Notes: generated by a model from the sequence alone, not told the origin. Shown: positions 50,324 through 61,790, numbered from the stretch's first letter. The stretch is DNA of 64,000 bases from Taudactylus pleione (GCA_031769625.1 JAUIMM010000645.1:1344001-1408000), one strand, 5' to 3'. Translations and numbers: made by a program.

Positions 50324-50788
50324 TAGAGTGCAAGCCTTCCAGATCACTTATCTCAAATGTATCAGTAAACAGACCACAAAACAATTACAAAATCACAAGT
50401 GATGAATAAATCATCCAATGGTGTGAAATACGGGATATGTATAGTGCACAGGAAATCAGGATAGAAATCCTGGCCTGTTCTCCAACCAATCAGAACCCTG
50501 GTGATGACCATTCAAGACAAATAGGGACAGCAAACCAGCCAGGTCTTCATCAAATAAGAAACATAGGAACAGAAACCTGATTATTCAGTAGGGAAATGCC
50601 CCAGTACACTGCGGTCAGCGGGGAAAATGACTATATAAGGCCGGGGCATAAATTGCCACCCGTCACTTCACAGGGATCCTGCTAATAGTGGTCCTAACAT
50701 TAAGATGAAAGTCCCTATATTACATCATGCATGGTCAGGATCTGGCAGGGAGTGCTGCTCCTTGAAGTGCCATTTTGGAGGCTTTGGG
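50324..50788. other. Spacer, nothing recognised
   Basis: Single-copy-looking sequence between the Ngaro element and the hAT-like element. The stretch ctatataaggccggggc (about 50630) is TATA-like, but no transcript or frame supports a promoter. Confidence 0.4.
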
Positions 50789-50903
50789 CAGGGCCGCAAC
50801 TAGGGGGGGGGGCTAGAGGTGCACGTGCACCGGGTGCCAGATTGCAAGGGGGTGAAAAAAGCTGACTCGAGGTGGCATGGGGGCTGCAGACTCAGAAAAT
50901 GGC

Positions 50904-51077
50904 CATCCAAAAATGGCCGCCGCCAAAGAGGAGACAAATGCTAGAGGTCCTTACTGGTCCTCTAGTGTCTGTTTCCTCTTTGGCGGCGGCCATTTTTGGA
51001 TGCCGTTTTCAGCAAAGATGGCTGCCGCCTAGGAGGCGACAGATGCTAGAGGTCCTACTGGACCTCTAGTGTCTGTT
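50904..51077. repeat. Two foldbacks inside the hAT-like element
   Basis: The arms 50904-50950 and 50957-51002 are about 47 bp with few mismatches (aaaatggccgccgccaaag and its inverse). A second stem at 51040-51077 has arms containing gctagaggtcc and ggacctctag. Both share the ctagaggtcc loop-side sequence, so one probably derives from the other. Confidence 0.85.
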
Positions 51078-51147
51078 AGGCCAGCGCAGTGCACACAGCA
51101 TTCCCGGCACCGGGAAGGCTGGCACTGCCAGGAGAAGATGCTGAAAT

Positions 51148-51577
51148 GGCAACGAGCATAAACCCCATGGCATCAAGCATGTAACCCCTGGCAATGAGCA
51201 TGTAACCCCTGGCAACGAGCATAAACCCCCTGGCAACAGGCATAAACCTCATGGCAACGAGCATAAACCCCATGGCAACAATCATAAACCCCATTGCAAC
51301 GAGCATGTAACCCCATGGCAATGAGCATGTAACCCCTGGCAACGAGCATGTAACCCCTAGCAACGAGCATAAACCCCCTGGCAATGAGCATAAACCCCCT
51401 GGCAACGAACATAAACCCCATGGCAACAAGCATAAACCCCATGGCAATGAGCATAAACCCCATGGCAACGAGCATGAAACACCCTGGCAACGAGCATGAA
51501 ACCCCCTGGCAACGAGCATGAAACCCCATGGCAACAAGCATGAAACCCCATGGCAAAGAGCATGTAACCCTTGACAA
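51148..51577. repeat. 21-bp minisatellite, about 20 units
   Basis: The units have the form ggcaacgagcataaacccc, with variants gagcatgtaacccc and gagcatgaaacccc and occasional one-base length changes. The array lies wholly inside the hAT-like element, so it expanded after insertion or was part of the family. The open minus-strand frames across it are repeat by-products. Confidence 0.92.
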
Positions 51578-51861
51578 CGAGCAGGTAATTTTAAAGTAAT
51601 TAGAAGCCTTACTGTGGGGTATAAAATGGTGTCGGGCAAATATGTAAGTGGCACTTTGGTAATAGGCATTACAGTGTGTGGCATAATGTATAATGGACAT
51701 TATGGTGTGTGGAATAATGTAAGTCACTATACCAGGGACGTCTGAGTAGTGCACTGCTTTATGGAGGAGCAAGTACAAACTTCAGGTACAGGAAGGGAGG
51801 GGGCGCAAAATTGCTGCCTTGCACGGGGTGACAGATATCCTAGTTTCGGCCCTGCTTTGGG

Positions 51862-52195
51862 GAACCTTCTGGCAAGTTACCTCCGAAACACTCTAATAGG
51901 GGATTCTCAGTGGTTAGCAGTGCCCCGCGGAGACTGGCTTACCAAATGTCTCTAACTCGCACAGGGTCCTGTATCTGCAAATTAATTCCAAACTCGCATT
52001 GCTTTTTCTGATTCACATATTCTGTGCGCACCCCCTGAGCAGGTGAAAAGAGACAGGTGTGAGACAGCTGTGTAATAAGAGAGAGCTGTGTTCAAGGCTC
52101 TAGCAGGGGCAGTGGGCACTTTGTCTGTGTCACACTGTCTGTTTGTGGTGGTCACTTGTTTAAAAAAAAAACGTTTTCAATTTTATTTTAAACTC
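51862..52195. other. Spacer, nothing recognised
   Basis: Mixed sequence with no frame, repeat or RNA gene that I can name. Confidence 0.35.
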
Positions 52196-52448
52196 TGTGT
52201 TCACTAGTGTGAACGTCAGGCAGGCCAGGCCCGTGATACAACACTAAAGCTTAGTAGGTTCAGGGCCACCGTGTTATAATAATATCAGTATAGTGAATCG
52301 CAGTTGATTAAAAAACACAAAATTATTTCTTGTTTAAATTTGTGTGTGTTTAATGAACACCAGGCAGGGCCCATGATACCACAATACTAATGCTCAATAG
52401 GGTCGGGGCCACCATGTTAATAATATCTGTACAGTGAATCGGAGATGA
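52196..52448. repeat. Two diverged tandem copies of an about 144-bp unit
   Basis: The blocks aggcaggccaggcccgtg, gggccaccgtgtta and cagtatagtgaatcgcag (52215-52305) recur as aggcagggcccatg, gggccaccatgtta and ctgtacagtgaatcgg (52360-52445). Identity is moderate. This looks like an old tandem duplication or part of an older transposable element. The minus-strand frame just downstream (52394-52621) is not recognised. Confidence 0.65.
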
Positions 52449-52780
52449 TGTTCACTGAAGTGAACTATAAATTCCACGAGGAAGACCTTTACTTTTGTAA
52501 TGGTGGATTCCTGAGGGGATGGGTGACTATTGTGTGAAGATGATGTAAACACTGATGAGGGTGATAATGTTGATGACATCTTCCCACTGTAAAGATCATT
52601 GACAGCACTGTTAGCTGCCATATGCCCAGCATTGACAACAACACTGTTAGCTGCCTTAAACCCATTGGCTCATTGTTTTGTGGGGACCCACACAAACTAA
52701 GCACTTCAGCCACAAAAGTGGCAGTCCCTGTCATTGAAGTACTTGGTTTGTTAAACAGTGCAAGTCTCCATCCCATCAGA
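52449..52780. other. Spacer with unrecognised short frames
   Basis: Minus-strand frames of 75 and 95 codons overlap here (to 52776). One is Ser/Pro/His-rich (SSTLSPSSVFTSSSHNS) and could be the remnant of a transposon ORF, but no domain residue supports this. Confidence 0.25.
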
Positions 52781-53745
52781 AACCTGGGAATAGAAAGCTC
52801 AGGGAAATCTCACTGCGATCGGAAACCTTGGGACAGAAAGCTGAGTGAGATCTCTATCTGATCGGAAACCTGGTGACAGAAAGCTGAGTGAGATTTCTAT
52901 CTGATCGGAAACCTGGTGACAGAAAGCTGAGTGAGATCTCCATCTGATCAGAAACCTGAATACATAAAGCTGAGTGAGATCTCCATCCAATCAGACACCT
53001 GGGGACAGAAAGATGAGTGAGATCTCCATCCGATCAGAAACTTGAATACATAAAGCTGAGTGAGATCTCCATCCAATCAGACACCTGGGGACAGAAAGAT
53101 GAGTGAGATCTCCATCCGATCAGAAACCTGAATACATAAAGCTGAGTAAGATCTTTATCTGATCAGAAACCTGAAAACATCAAGCTGAGTGAGATCTCCA
53201 TCTGATCGGAAACCTGGTGATAGAAAGCTAAGTGAGATCTCCATCCAATCAGAAACCTGAATACATAAAGCTGAGTGAGATCTCCATCCAATCAGACACC
53301 TGGGGACAGAAAGATGAGTGAGATATCCATCCGATCAGAAACCTGGTGACAGAAAGCTAAGTGAGATCTCCATCCAATCAGACACCTGGGGACAGAAAGA
53401 TGAGAGAGATCTCAATCTGATCAGAAACCTGACTACATAAAGCTGAGTGAGATCTCCATCCAATCAGACACCTGGTGACATAAAGCTGAGTGAGATTTCC
53501 ATCCGATCAGAAAGCTGGTGACAGAAGGCTGAGTGAGATCTCCATCCAATCAGACACCTGGTGACAGGAAGCTGAGTGAGATCTCCATCCAATCAGACAC
53601 CTGGTGACAGGAAGCTGAGTGAGATATCCATCCAATCAGAAACCTGAATACATAAAGCTGAGTGAGATCTCCATCCGATCAGAAACCTGGGGACAGAAAG
53701 CTGAGTGAGATCTCCATCCAATAGTAATCTTGGGCATAGAGACAT
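52781..53745. repeat. 43-bp minisatellite, about 22 units
   Basis: The units have the form aaagctgagtgagatctcc, then atccgatcagaaacctg and a variable tail (aatacat, gtgacag or gggacag). Two recurring unit types alternate irregularly: gatcagaaacctgaatacat and aatcagacacctggggac. An AGATCT site occurs in most units. Edge units at both ends are degenerate. Confidence 0.94.
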
Positions 53746-53789
53746 AAATCGATTTGAGATCTTTACATAAGCCTGAAGACAGACAATGA

Positions 53790-53970
53790 GGGGTATATTT
53801 ACTAAAGTGAGAGTTTATGGAAGTAGAGATGTTGCCCATGGCAACCAATCACATTCTAGCTATTATCTTCTAGAAGGTGCTAGTTAAATGTTAAGTAGAA
53901 TTTGATTGGTTGTTTTGGGCAACATCTCCATTTCAATAAACCCTCACTTTAGTAAATACTGTATACCCCC
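53790..53970. mobile_element. Foldback MITE, about 181 bp
   Basis: The left arm begins ggggtatatttactaaag. The inverted right arm begins gggggtatacagtatttac, then taaagtgagggttta. Pairing continues about 70 bp inward through gagatgttgccca and accaatca with small gaps, leaving a short centre near 53860-53890. This GTATATTTACTAAAGTG-type foldback resembles T2/Kolobok-like MITEs known from frogs; the family name is from memory and tentative. Confidence 0.8.
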
Positions 53971-54740
53971 AGGTCTCTGTCCAATCAGAATGCAAGAGGC
54001 TGAGGTCTGGACACACCCCATCCAAAGATAAGTCTACCCCCACGAAAAACAGAGAAAGCTGTATTATTATTACCCAATGAGAAGAAGGAACCCTTCCATT
54101 TATGGCATGTGATGAGGAGGGACCTGGAGGCAGGACAATATTACACGTCTGCTCTTGTTAATGGTGCTTTAGGGGCAATTAGATAACAAAAGACACAACT
54201 TTTCAGATTTGTTATTATATTAGTAGCCATTCTGGAGTGAAAGGAGAATTGAAAGAGTTAATTATCCTAAAATGGGATTATGTTGTTGCATAATGAGCCT
54301 CCTCGGCTCAGCTGCTTTCTCCTTGACCAATGCTTGCAGTGCCGCAGAGTAACGTTGGGGCCTCTGGAGGCTGGTACTCCACATTAAGCTCCTATAACGA
54401 CAGCTGAAGCATCTGTTCCTTTGGCAGAGGCTCACAGCACTTGACGGAAAACAATGGTGTCTAAGTATCAGGAGTCCATGGGACAGGCACAGCTATAAGG
54501 AATATATATCTGTATGACAGCGTGTTACAGCTCCTGCACATTTCCCATACCGCCCGCTCACATGGCAGACAATTCACATACAGCTGCTCAATCCTAACGG
54601 AGGTACTCCCTGATCTGTGCAGCTCCACCTTACACACACACCATCTCATCAGCCAGTGTCAGCTCTGCATTCAGCCTATAAGGTGCCGCTTACTGCGCCC
54701 CACGGTTCTAGAGTTTCTGTTCTATGCAGAACTGATGAGC
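53971..54740. other. Non-repetitive island, no gene seen
   Basis: 54160-54330 is AT-rich with ATTA cores (ggcaattagataac, gagttaattatcc) and could be conserved non-coding DNA. No frame with a domain, tRNA or repeat is found. Confidence 0.35.
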
Positions 54741-54849
54741 TATATATATACATAGATATATATATATATATACATAGATAGATAGATATATAGATATATA
54801 CATAGATAGATAGATATACACATAGATAGATATATATATATATACATAG

Positions 54850-54880
<31 letters not shown>

Positions 54881-54913
54881 GATAGATAGATATATACATA
54901 GATAGATATATAC

Positions 54914-54948
<35 letters not shown>

Positions 54949-54952
54949 TATT
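54741..54952. repeat. GATA/TATA microsatellite
   Basis: Compound (gata)n and (at)n with acatagatag interruptions, ending in seven clean gata units before tatttttattg. The Ile/Tyr/Ser frames on the minus strand are repeat by-products. Confidence 0.96.
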
Positions 54953-55016
54953 TTTATTGTGGTATATATACGGCCATTGACCACCTGCAATGTTATGGGC
55001 CTTTTTGTCAGAAGGT

Positions 55017-55047
55017 GAAAGCTCTTTTACTGGAAAAAAGAGCTTTC
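55017..55047. other. Short perfect hairpin
   Basis: The arms gaaagctctttt and aaaagagctttc (12 bp) flank a 7-nt centre. It is isolated and of unknown role, possibly the core of an eroded foldback element. Confidence 0.6.
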
Positions 55048-55244
55048 CCTGGCGATAGGGGCTTGTGTCGTGTCACCTCATATGTGAAAGGATTACTGTA
55101 AATGATTATCACCAGCTCTCGCAGTACCGCCATGATAGCCTGTTCCGGTAACGCCATCTCAGTATCGCTTTAGCAGAAGGACAGAGCTCAGTAAATAACT
55201 TCTGTTCAGCCTGAATCTGCGAGAAATCGGTGAAAAAATAGTGA

Positions 55245-55320
55245 TTAATATAATAAATAATAATATAATAAATAATAATATAATAAATAATAATATAATA
55301 AATAATAATATAATAAATAA
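55245..55320. repeat. 15-bp AT minisatellite, five units
   Basis: Five near-perfect units of taatataataaataa, giving an Ile/Asn frame by chance. Confidence 0.92.
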
Positions 55321-55383
55321 CACCAGTATATTTTTGCCTATAAAAACTTATTTATTTATAGCAAAAGAATTGGAAGGTGAAAC

Positions 55384-55668
55384 TGAGCTTCCACTGATAC
55401 ACATGCACCAAGCCCTGCGCAGTGGGGCAGGGCCTCATTCAGCAGTGCACGCTAGTTGGGAATCCACGCAGGCGGCTGACCCGTTCTGTGTATGTGCAGA
55501 ACAGGTCTGCGATCCCACATGTAGGCTGGCAGCAGACTGACCTTAATGCACAGACTGCTGCCATTTGTGGGCGGTGATGGCCTCTGTTTCCCGAAACTGA
55601 GGCGTGGTGCCACAATGCGGGGGGAGAGAAAGGGCCAGGAACCCCGACGCCGGGTTACTGACAGAGCA
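55384..55668. repeat. Interspersed repeat, copy 2 (inverse of 20.3-20.6 kb), with MITE-like end
   Basis: Matches 20390-20590 in opposite orientation (gttgggaatccacgcagg, gcagcagactgacc, gaaactgaggc). The stretch gggcctcattcagcagtg at about 55435 resembles the GGGCCTGATTCAG terminus of other elements here, so it may be the true left end. The other end was not found and may have been replaced by the adjoining 22-bp array. Confidence 0.6.
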
Positions 55669-55670
55669 AT

Positions 55671-57713
55671 GCAAGGTAAGTGACAGAGCCATTCCAGAGC
55701 ACTGCTGGGTAAATTACAGAGCACTTCCGGGTAAATTATAGAGCGCTGCTGGGTAAATTACAGAGCACTTCTGTGTAAATTACAGAGCACTTTCGGGTAA
55801 ATTACAGAGCACTTCCGGATAAATTACAGAGCACTTCCGGGTAAATTACAGAGCACTGCTGGTTACATTACAGAGCACTTCTGGGTAAATTACAGAGCAC
55901 GTCCGGGTAAATTACAGAGCACTTCTGGGTAAATTACAGAGCACTTCCGGGTAAATTACAGAGCACTGCTGGTTACATTACAGAGCACTTCTGGGTAAAT
56001 TACAGAGCACTGCTGGGTAAATTACAGAGCACTTCTGGGTAAATTACAGAGCACTTCCAGGTAAATTACAGAGCACTTCTGGGTAAATTACAGAGCACTG
56101 CTGGGTAAATTACAGAGCACTTCCGGGTAAATTACAGAGCACTGCTGGGTAAATTAAAGAGCACTTCCGGGTAAATTATAGAGCGCTGCTGGGTAAATTA
56201 CAGAGCACTGCTGGGTAAAGTACAGAGCACTGCTGGGTAAATTAAAGACCACTGCTGGGTAAATTACAGAGCACTTCTGTGTAAATTACAGAGCACTTCC
56301 GGGTAAATTACAGAGCACTTCCGGGTAAATTACAGAGCACTGCTGGGTAAATTACAGAGCACTTCCAGGTAAATTACAGAGCACTTCTGGGTAATTTACA
56401 GAGCACTTCCGGGTAAATTACAGAGCACTGCTGGGTAAATTACAGAGCACTTCCGGGTAAATTACAGAGCACTGCTGGGTAAATTAAAGAGCACTTCCGG
56501 GTAAATTATAGAGCGCTGCTGGGTAAATTACAGAGCACTGCTGGGTAAAGTACAGAGCACTGCTGGGTAAATTAAAGACCACTGCTGGGTAAATTACAGA
56601 GCACTTCTGGGTAAATTACAGAGCACTTCCGGGTAAATTACAGAGCACTGCTGGGTAAATTACAGAGCACTTCCGGGTAAATTACAGAGCACTGCTGGGT
56701 AAATTACAGAGCACTTCCAGGTAAATTACAGAGCACTTCTGGGTAAATTACAGAGCACTTCCAGGTAAATTACAGAGCACTTCTGGGTAAATTACAGAGC
56801 ACTTCCAGGTAAATTACAGAGCACTTCTGGGTAAATTACAGAGCACTTCCGGGTAAATTACAGAGCACTGCTGGGTAAATTACAGAGCACTTCCGGGTAA
56901 ATTATAGAGCACTGCTGGGTAAATTAAAGAGCACTTCCGGGTAAATTATAGAGCGCTGCTGGGTAAATTACAGAGCACTGCTGGGTAAAGTACAGAGCAC
57001 TGCTGGGTAAATTAAAGACCACTGCTGGGTAAATTACAGAGCACTTCTGGGTAAATTAGAGAGCACTTCCGGGTAAATTACAGAGCACTGCTGGGTAAAT
57101 TACAGAGCACTTCCGGGTAAATTACAGAGCACTGCTGGGTAAATTATAGAGCACTTCCGGGTAAATTATAGAGCGCTGCTGGGTAAATTACAGAGCACTG
57201 CTGGGTAAAGTACAGAGCACTGCTGGGTAAATTAAAGACCACTGCTGGGTAAATTCCAGAGCACTTCCAGGTAAGTTAGAAACACTTCCAGGTAAATTAC
57301 AGAGCACTGCTGGGTAAATTACAGAGCACTTCTGAGTAAATTACAGAGCACTGCTGGGTAAATTACAGAGCACTTCCGGGTAAATTAAAGAGCACTTCTG
57401 GGTAAATTACAGAGCACTTCCGGGTAAATTACAGAGCACTTCCGGGTAAAGTACAGAGCACGTCCGGGTAAATTACAGAGCACTGCTGGGTAAATTACAG
57501 AGCACTTCTGGGTAAATTACAGAGCACTTCCGGGTAAATTACAGAGCACTTCTGGGTAAATTACAGAGTACTTCCGGGTAAATTACAGAGCACTGCTGGG
57601 TAAATTACAGAGCACTGCTGGGTAAATTACAGAGTACTTCTGGGTAAATTACAGAGCACTGCTGGGTAAATGACAGAGCACTGCTGGGTAAATTACAGAG
57701 CACTGCCGGGTGG
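55671..57713. repeat. 22-bp minisatellite, about 93 units, with higher-order structure
   Basis: The units are gagcactgctgggtaaatta plus ca, alternating with a gagcacttccgggt form. A compound block marked by aaattaaagagc, attatagagcgctg, aaagtacagagc and aaagaccactg recurs at about 56151, 56481, 56921 and 57141. These spacings of 330, 440 and 220 bp are exact multiples of 22. Ancestral-looking fragments (gacagagcaatgcaagg, gacagagccattcc) lie just left of the array. Confidence 0.96.
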
Positions 57714-57958
57714 TATTTATTATTGTAGAAATATTGCTAGTTCCAGCGCTTCTCCAACTGTTAATTCACAGATTTTTCTCTCCAGCCCCAGAATGCAAAG
57801 CATTTCGGAGTTTGGCGCTGGCAGGTAACGGCGTTAGCCCATTGTGGCCTATTAGCTACATTGTGCAAAACTTATCAGCAGAGGATTAGTCCAGAACCCT
57901 AAAAGAAGGGATCAGTACCTAGAGGTAACTGGTGAGGCGCTGCGTCCTGGTGTGAGTA
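57714..57958. other. Non-repetitive island between two arrays
   Basis: Single-copy sequence with no frame or RNA gene seen. It contains attgtggcctattagc and similar text that could be tested for conservation. Confidence 0.35.
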
Positions 57959-60433
57959 TCCAATAGTAAGGTATTATACTATAATGTGATATAATAGTAA
58001 GGTATTATACTATAATGTGATATAATAGTAAGGTATTATACTATAATGTGATATAATAGTAAGGTATTATACTATAATGTGATATAATAGTAAGGTATTA
58101 TAATGTGATATAATAGTAAGGTATTATACTATAATGTGATATAATAGTAAGGTATTATACTATAATGTGATATAATAGTAAGGTATTATAATATAATGTG
58201 ATATAATAGTAAGGTATTATACTATAATGTGATATAATAGTAAGGTATTATAATGTGATATAATAGTAAGGTATTATACTATAATGTGATATAATAGTAA
58301 GGTATTATAATGTGATATAATAGTAAGGTATTATACTATAATGTGATATAATAGTAAGGTATTATAATGTGATATAATAGTAAGGTATTATACTATAATG
58401 TGATATAATAGTAAGGTATTATACTATAATGTGATATAATAGTAACGTATTATACTATAATGTGATATAATAGTAAGGTATTATACTATAATGTGATATA
58501 ATAGTAAGGTATTATACTATAATGTGATATAATAGTAAGGTATTATACTATAATGTGATATAATAGTAATGTATTATAATGTGATATAATAGTAAGGTAT
58601 TATACTATAATGTGATATAATAGTGAGGTATTATAATGTGATATAATAGTAAGGTATTATACTATAATGTGATATAATAGTAAGGTATTATACTATAATG
58701 TGATATAATAGTAAGGTATTATAATGTGATATAATAGTAAGGTATTATACTATAATGTGATATAATAGTAAGGTATTATACTATAATGTGATATAATAGT
58801 AAGGTATTATACTATAATGTGATATAATAGTAAGGTATTATACTATAATGTGATATAATTGTAAGGTATTATACTATAATGTGATATAATAGTAAGGTAT
58901 TATACTATAATGTGATATAATAGTAAGGTATTATACTATAATGTGATATAATAGTAATGTATTATAATGTGATATAATAGTAAGGTATTATACTATAATG
59001 TGATATAATAGTAAGGTATTATACTATAATGTGATATAATAGTAAGGTTCTATACTATAATGTGATATAATAGTAAGGTATTATACTATAATGTGATATA
59101 ATAGTAAGGTATTATACTATAATGTGATATAATAGTAAGGTATTATACTATAATGTGATATAATAGTAAGGTATTATACTATAATGTGATATAATAGTAA
59201 GGTATTATAATGTGATATAATAGTAAGGTATTATAATGTGATATAATAGTAAGGTATTATACTATAATGTGATATAATAGTAAGGTATTATAATGTGATA
59301 TAATAGTAAGGTATTATAATGTGATATAATAGTAAGGTATTATAATATAATGTGATATAATAGTAAGCTATTATAATGTGATATAATAGTAAGCTATTAT
59401 AATGTGATATAATAGTAAGGTATTATACTATAATGTGATATAATAGTAAGGTATTATACTATAATGTGATATAATAGTAAGGTATTATACTATAATGTGA
59501 TATAATAGTAAGGTATTATACTATAATGTGATATAATAGTAAGGTATTATAATGTGATATAATAGTAAGGTATTATACTATAATGTGATATAATAGTAAG
59601 GTATTATAATGTGATAAAATAGTAAGGTATTATACTATAATGTGATATCATAGTAAGGTATTATACTATAATGTGATATAATAGTAAGGTATTATAATGT
59701 GATATAATAGTAAGGTATTATAATGTGATATAATAGTAAGGTATTATACTATAATGTGATATAATAGTAAGGTATTATAATGTGATATAATAGTAAGGTA
59801 TTATATTATAATGTGATATAATAGTAAGGTATTATACTATAATGTGATATAATAGTAAGGTATTATAATGTGATATAATAGTAAGGTATTATATTATAAT
59901 GTGATATAATAGTAAGGTATTATACTATAATGTGATATAATAGTAAGGTATTATAATGTGATATAATAGTAAGGTATTATACTATAATGTGATATAATAG
60001 TAAGGTATTATAATGTGATATAATAGTAAGGTATTATACTATAATGTGATATAATAGTAAGGTATTATAATGTGATATAATAGTAAGGTATTATAATGTG
60101 ATATAATAGTAAGGTATTGTACTATAATGTGATATAATAGTAAGGTATTATAATGTGATATAATAGTAAGGTATTATAATGTGATATAATAGTAAGGTAT
60201 TATAATGTGATATAATAGTAAGGTATTATAATATAATGTGATATAATAGTAAGGTATTATAATGTGATATAATAGTAAGGTATTATACTATAATGTGATA
60301 TAATAGTAAGGTATTATTCTATAATGTGATATAATAGTAAGGTATTATACTATAATGTGATATAATAGTAAGGTATTATACTATAATGTGATATAATAGT
60401 AAGGTATTATACTATAATGTGATATAATAGTAA
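57959..60433. repeat. 31/26-bp AT-rich minisatellite, about 85 units
   Basis: The units read gatataatagtaaggtatta, then tactataatgt (31 bp), or the same unit lacking five bases (actat), giving 26 bp. Long and short units are interspersed irregularly. A few carry taatgt, taagct or an extra tataat. The sequence is very uniform otherwise. Confidence 0.96.
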
Positions 60434-60615
60434 TGTTACAGCCTGGCGATGCCGTATACCCACAGCAGGGACAGGGCTGCGGTGGCTGCCGGCTCCAGGG
60501 CTGCACTCAGGATCTCGCGATACTTGTTCATACATCTCATCGTTAGTGCTTCCTGTTTCACCTCGCTAAAGAGGCGAAGGAGGAGCGATATAGCGGCACT
60601 TAACGTGCCTTATAC
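60434..60615. other. Spacer, nothing recognised
   Basis: GC-moderate text with a small stem around gctaaagaggcg. No gene is supported. Confidence 0.3.
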
Positions 60616-61121
60616 CAGGCTTGCCTACCCTCCCGATTTGGCTGGGAGCCTCCCGAATATCGGGGGCCGCTTCCGGCCCCCCGGAAAGGCAGGCAAGCCC
60701 CCTGACACCCACCAACCCTCCTGAACTCCCCCCAGAATAAACTAGATATCCCCGCAGTGGGGAGGAGAGGGTGACGCGATTTGCGCTGAATCACGTCATT
60801 GTGGCCCCGCCCCCTGTTTCACAATGGCAAAATTAACGGCTTTGTGAAGAGGGGGCTCTGCCCCCAATGTGTCTTAACTATCCAGACACGCTCCACGCTG
60901 TTAGCCGACAATCCGCTCCCTCCCGGAAAGAGGGCGCTGATTGTCGGCAAGTATGTCTTATACCCAATGCAGGGAAATGATACTAATGATCACATTTGAA
61001 TTTATCTCAGTTTTCTCTTTTATATAACAGCTTAATAATGGGGGTAAGGTGCAATCAGAGATTATTAGACTCTTCAGGGAGACAGGGAGATTGCTACTAT
61101 TTCAGGGAGAGTTGGCCAGTA
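60616..61121. mobile_element. Candidate MITE (TTGCCTACCCTCCC ... GGGAGAGTTGGC)
   Basis: The left text cttgcctaccctcccgattt and right text gggagagttggccagtatg are imperfect inverted repeats about 0.5 kb apart. Internal foldbacks occur near the left end (gggggccgcttccggcccc) and on both sides of ccgacaatc and gattgtcgg (about 60906-60957). The style matches nonautonomous DNA transposons found in fish and frogs. No target duplication is identified. Confidence 0.5.
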
Positions 61122-61439
61122 TGTATACAGTGCATTGCAGAACCCATTTCTATGTAGTTATATAAAGTCCTGTTCTGGTAAGAAAAGTACAATACAAGTA
61201 CAGGTTTCATTATAAATATCTATAACTCTCATAAATACTGTACAGTGCAATAGTCTGATGCAGCCGGAGTCTCTTCTAGGTCCTTCCAGAGTAATTCTGC
61301 ACCTTCCGATTGGCTACACAATCTTTGGTCCCTTTGTAGAGGGGCAGGTTATAATTATTATCTTTTGTTAGGCTCCATAAGACACACGCAGTTCTGTGCT
61401 AGAGGTAACATAGGAGGTTCAGCAGCCTATTACACCAGA
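61122..61439. other. Spacer, nothing recognised
   Basis: AT-rich single-copy sequence without frames or repeats. Confidence 0.35.
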
Positions 61440-61790
61440 GCAAAAACCTGGGTTATTGCTGGGTCTACCCGGGTTGCAGCTCAGTGTAAAAGGGTCCCTG
61501 AAAAATAACCCGGTCAAGTGACCCGGCAATCTAACCCAGGTAGCTACCAGGGTCTGATCCAGGATGGACCTGGGTAATGGTGCAGTGTAAATGGCGCAAC
61601 CTGGGTTATCTGAACTGGGTCATGCCTAAAATGAGCTGATTGGTGGTCGTGGAGCAGTCACCTCCCACTTTTTATGACCTCACAAGTTTAGCAGGGCAGA
61701 CCCAGGTTCAGTGTGAACGGTGCTGACCTGAGAATAACCCTGATCGATGATGCTTTGTAAACGGTGTCGGACCTGGGTTTTCGGTGGAAA
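61440..61790. mobile_element. Candidate MITE with repeated ACCTGGGT/ACCCGG motifs
   Basis: The left part aaaacctgggttattgctgg and right part, inverted, ccgaaaacccaggtccgac give weak termini. The interior repeats aacctgggtta, gacccggcaatc, ggacctgggtaatgg, and cagtgtgaacggtgc. The last resembles the inverse of gcgccgttcacactg at about 41930. Probably a diverged nonautonomous element of the same family. The borders are approximate. Confidence 0.4.

Larger units (their letters stand above)
50789..51854. mobile_element. Nonautonomous hAT-like transposon, 1066 bp
   Basis: The left end cagggccgcaactagg and right end (inverted) cagggccgaaactagg differ by one base, matching the CAGGG-type hAT terminus. 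Both ends are flanked by ctttggg (50782-50788 and 51855-51861), a target duplication of 7, possibly 8, bases, as expected for hAT. There is no transposase. The interior holds a long foldback and a 21-bp minisatellite, so most of its length is secondary growth. Confidence 0.85.

Noticed and set aside
51173..51778. Minus-strand ORFs of about 200 codons
   Set aside because: They are translation of the 21-bp minisatellite (repeated Leu/Pro/Trp/Cys or Met/Leu/Val/Ala segments).
54676..54990. Ile/Tyr/Ser-rich ORFs
   Set aside because: They come from the GATA/TA microsatellite.
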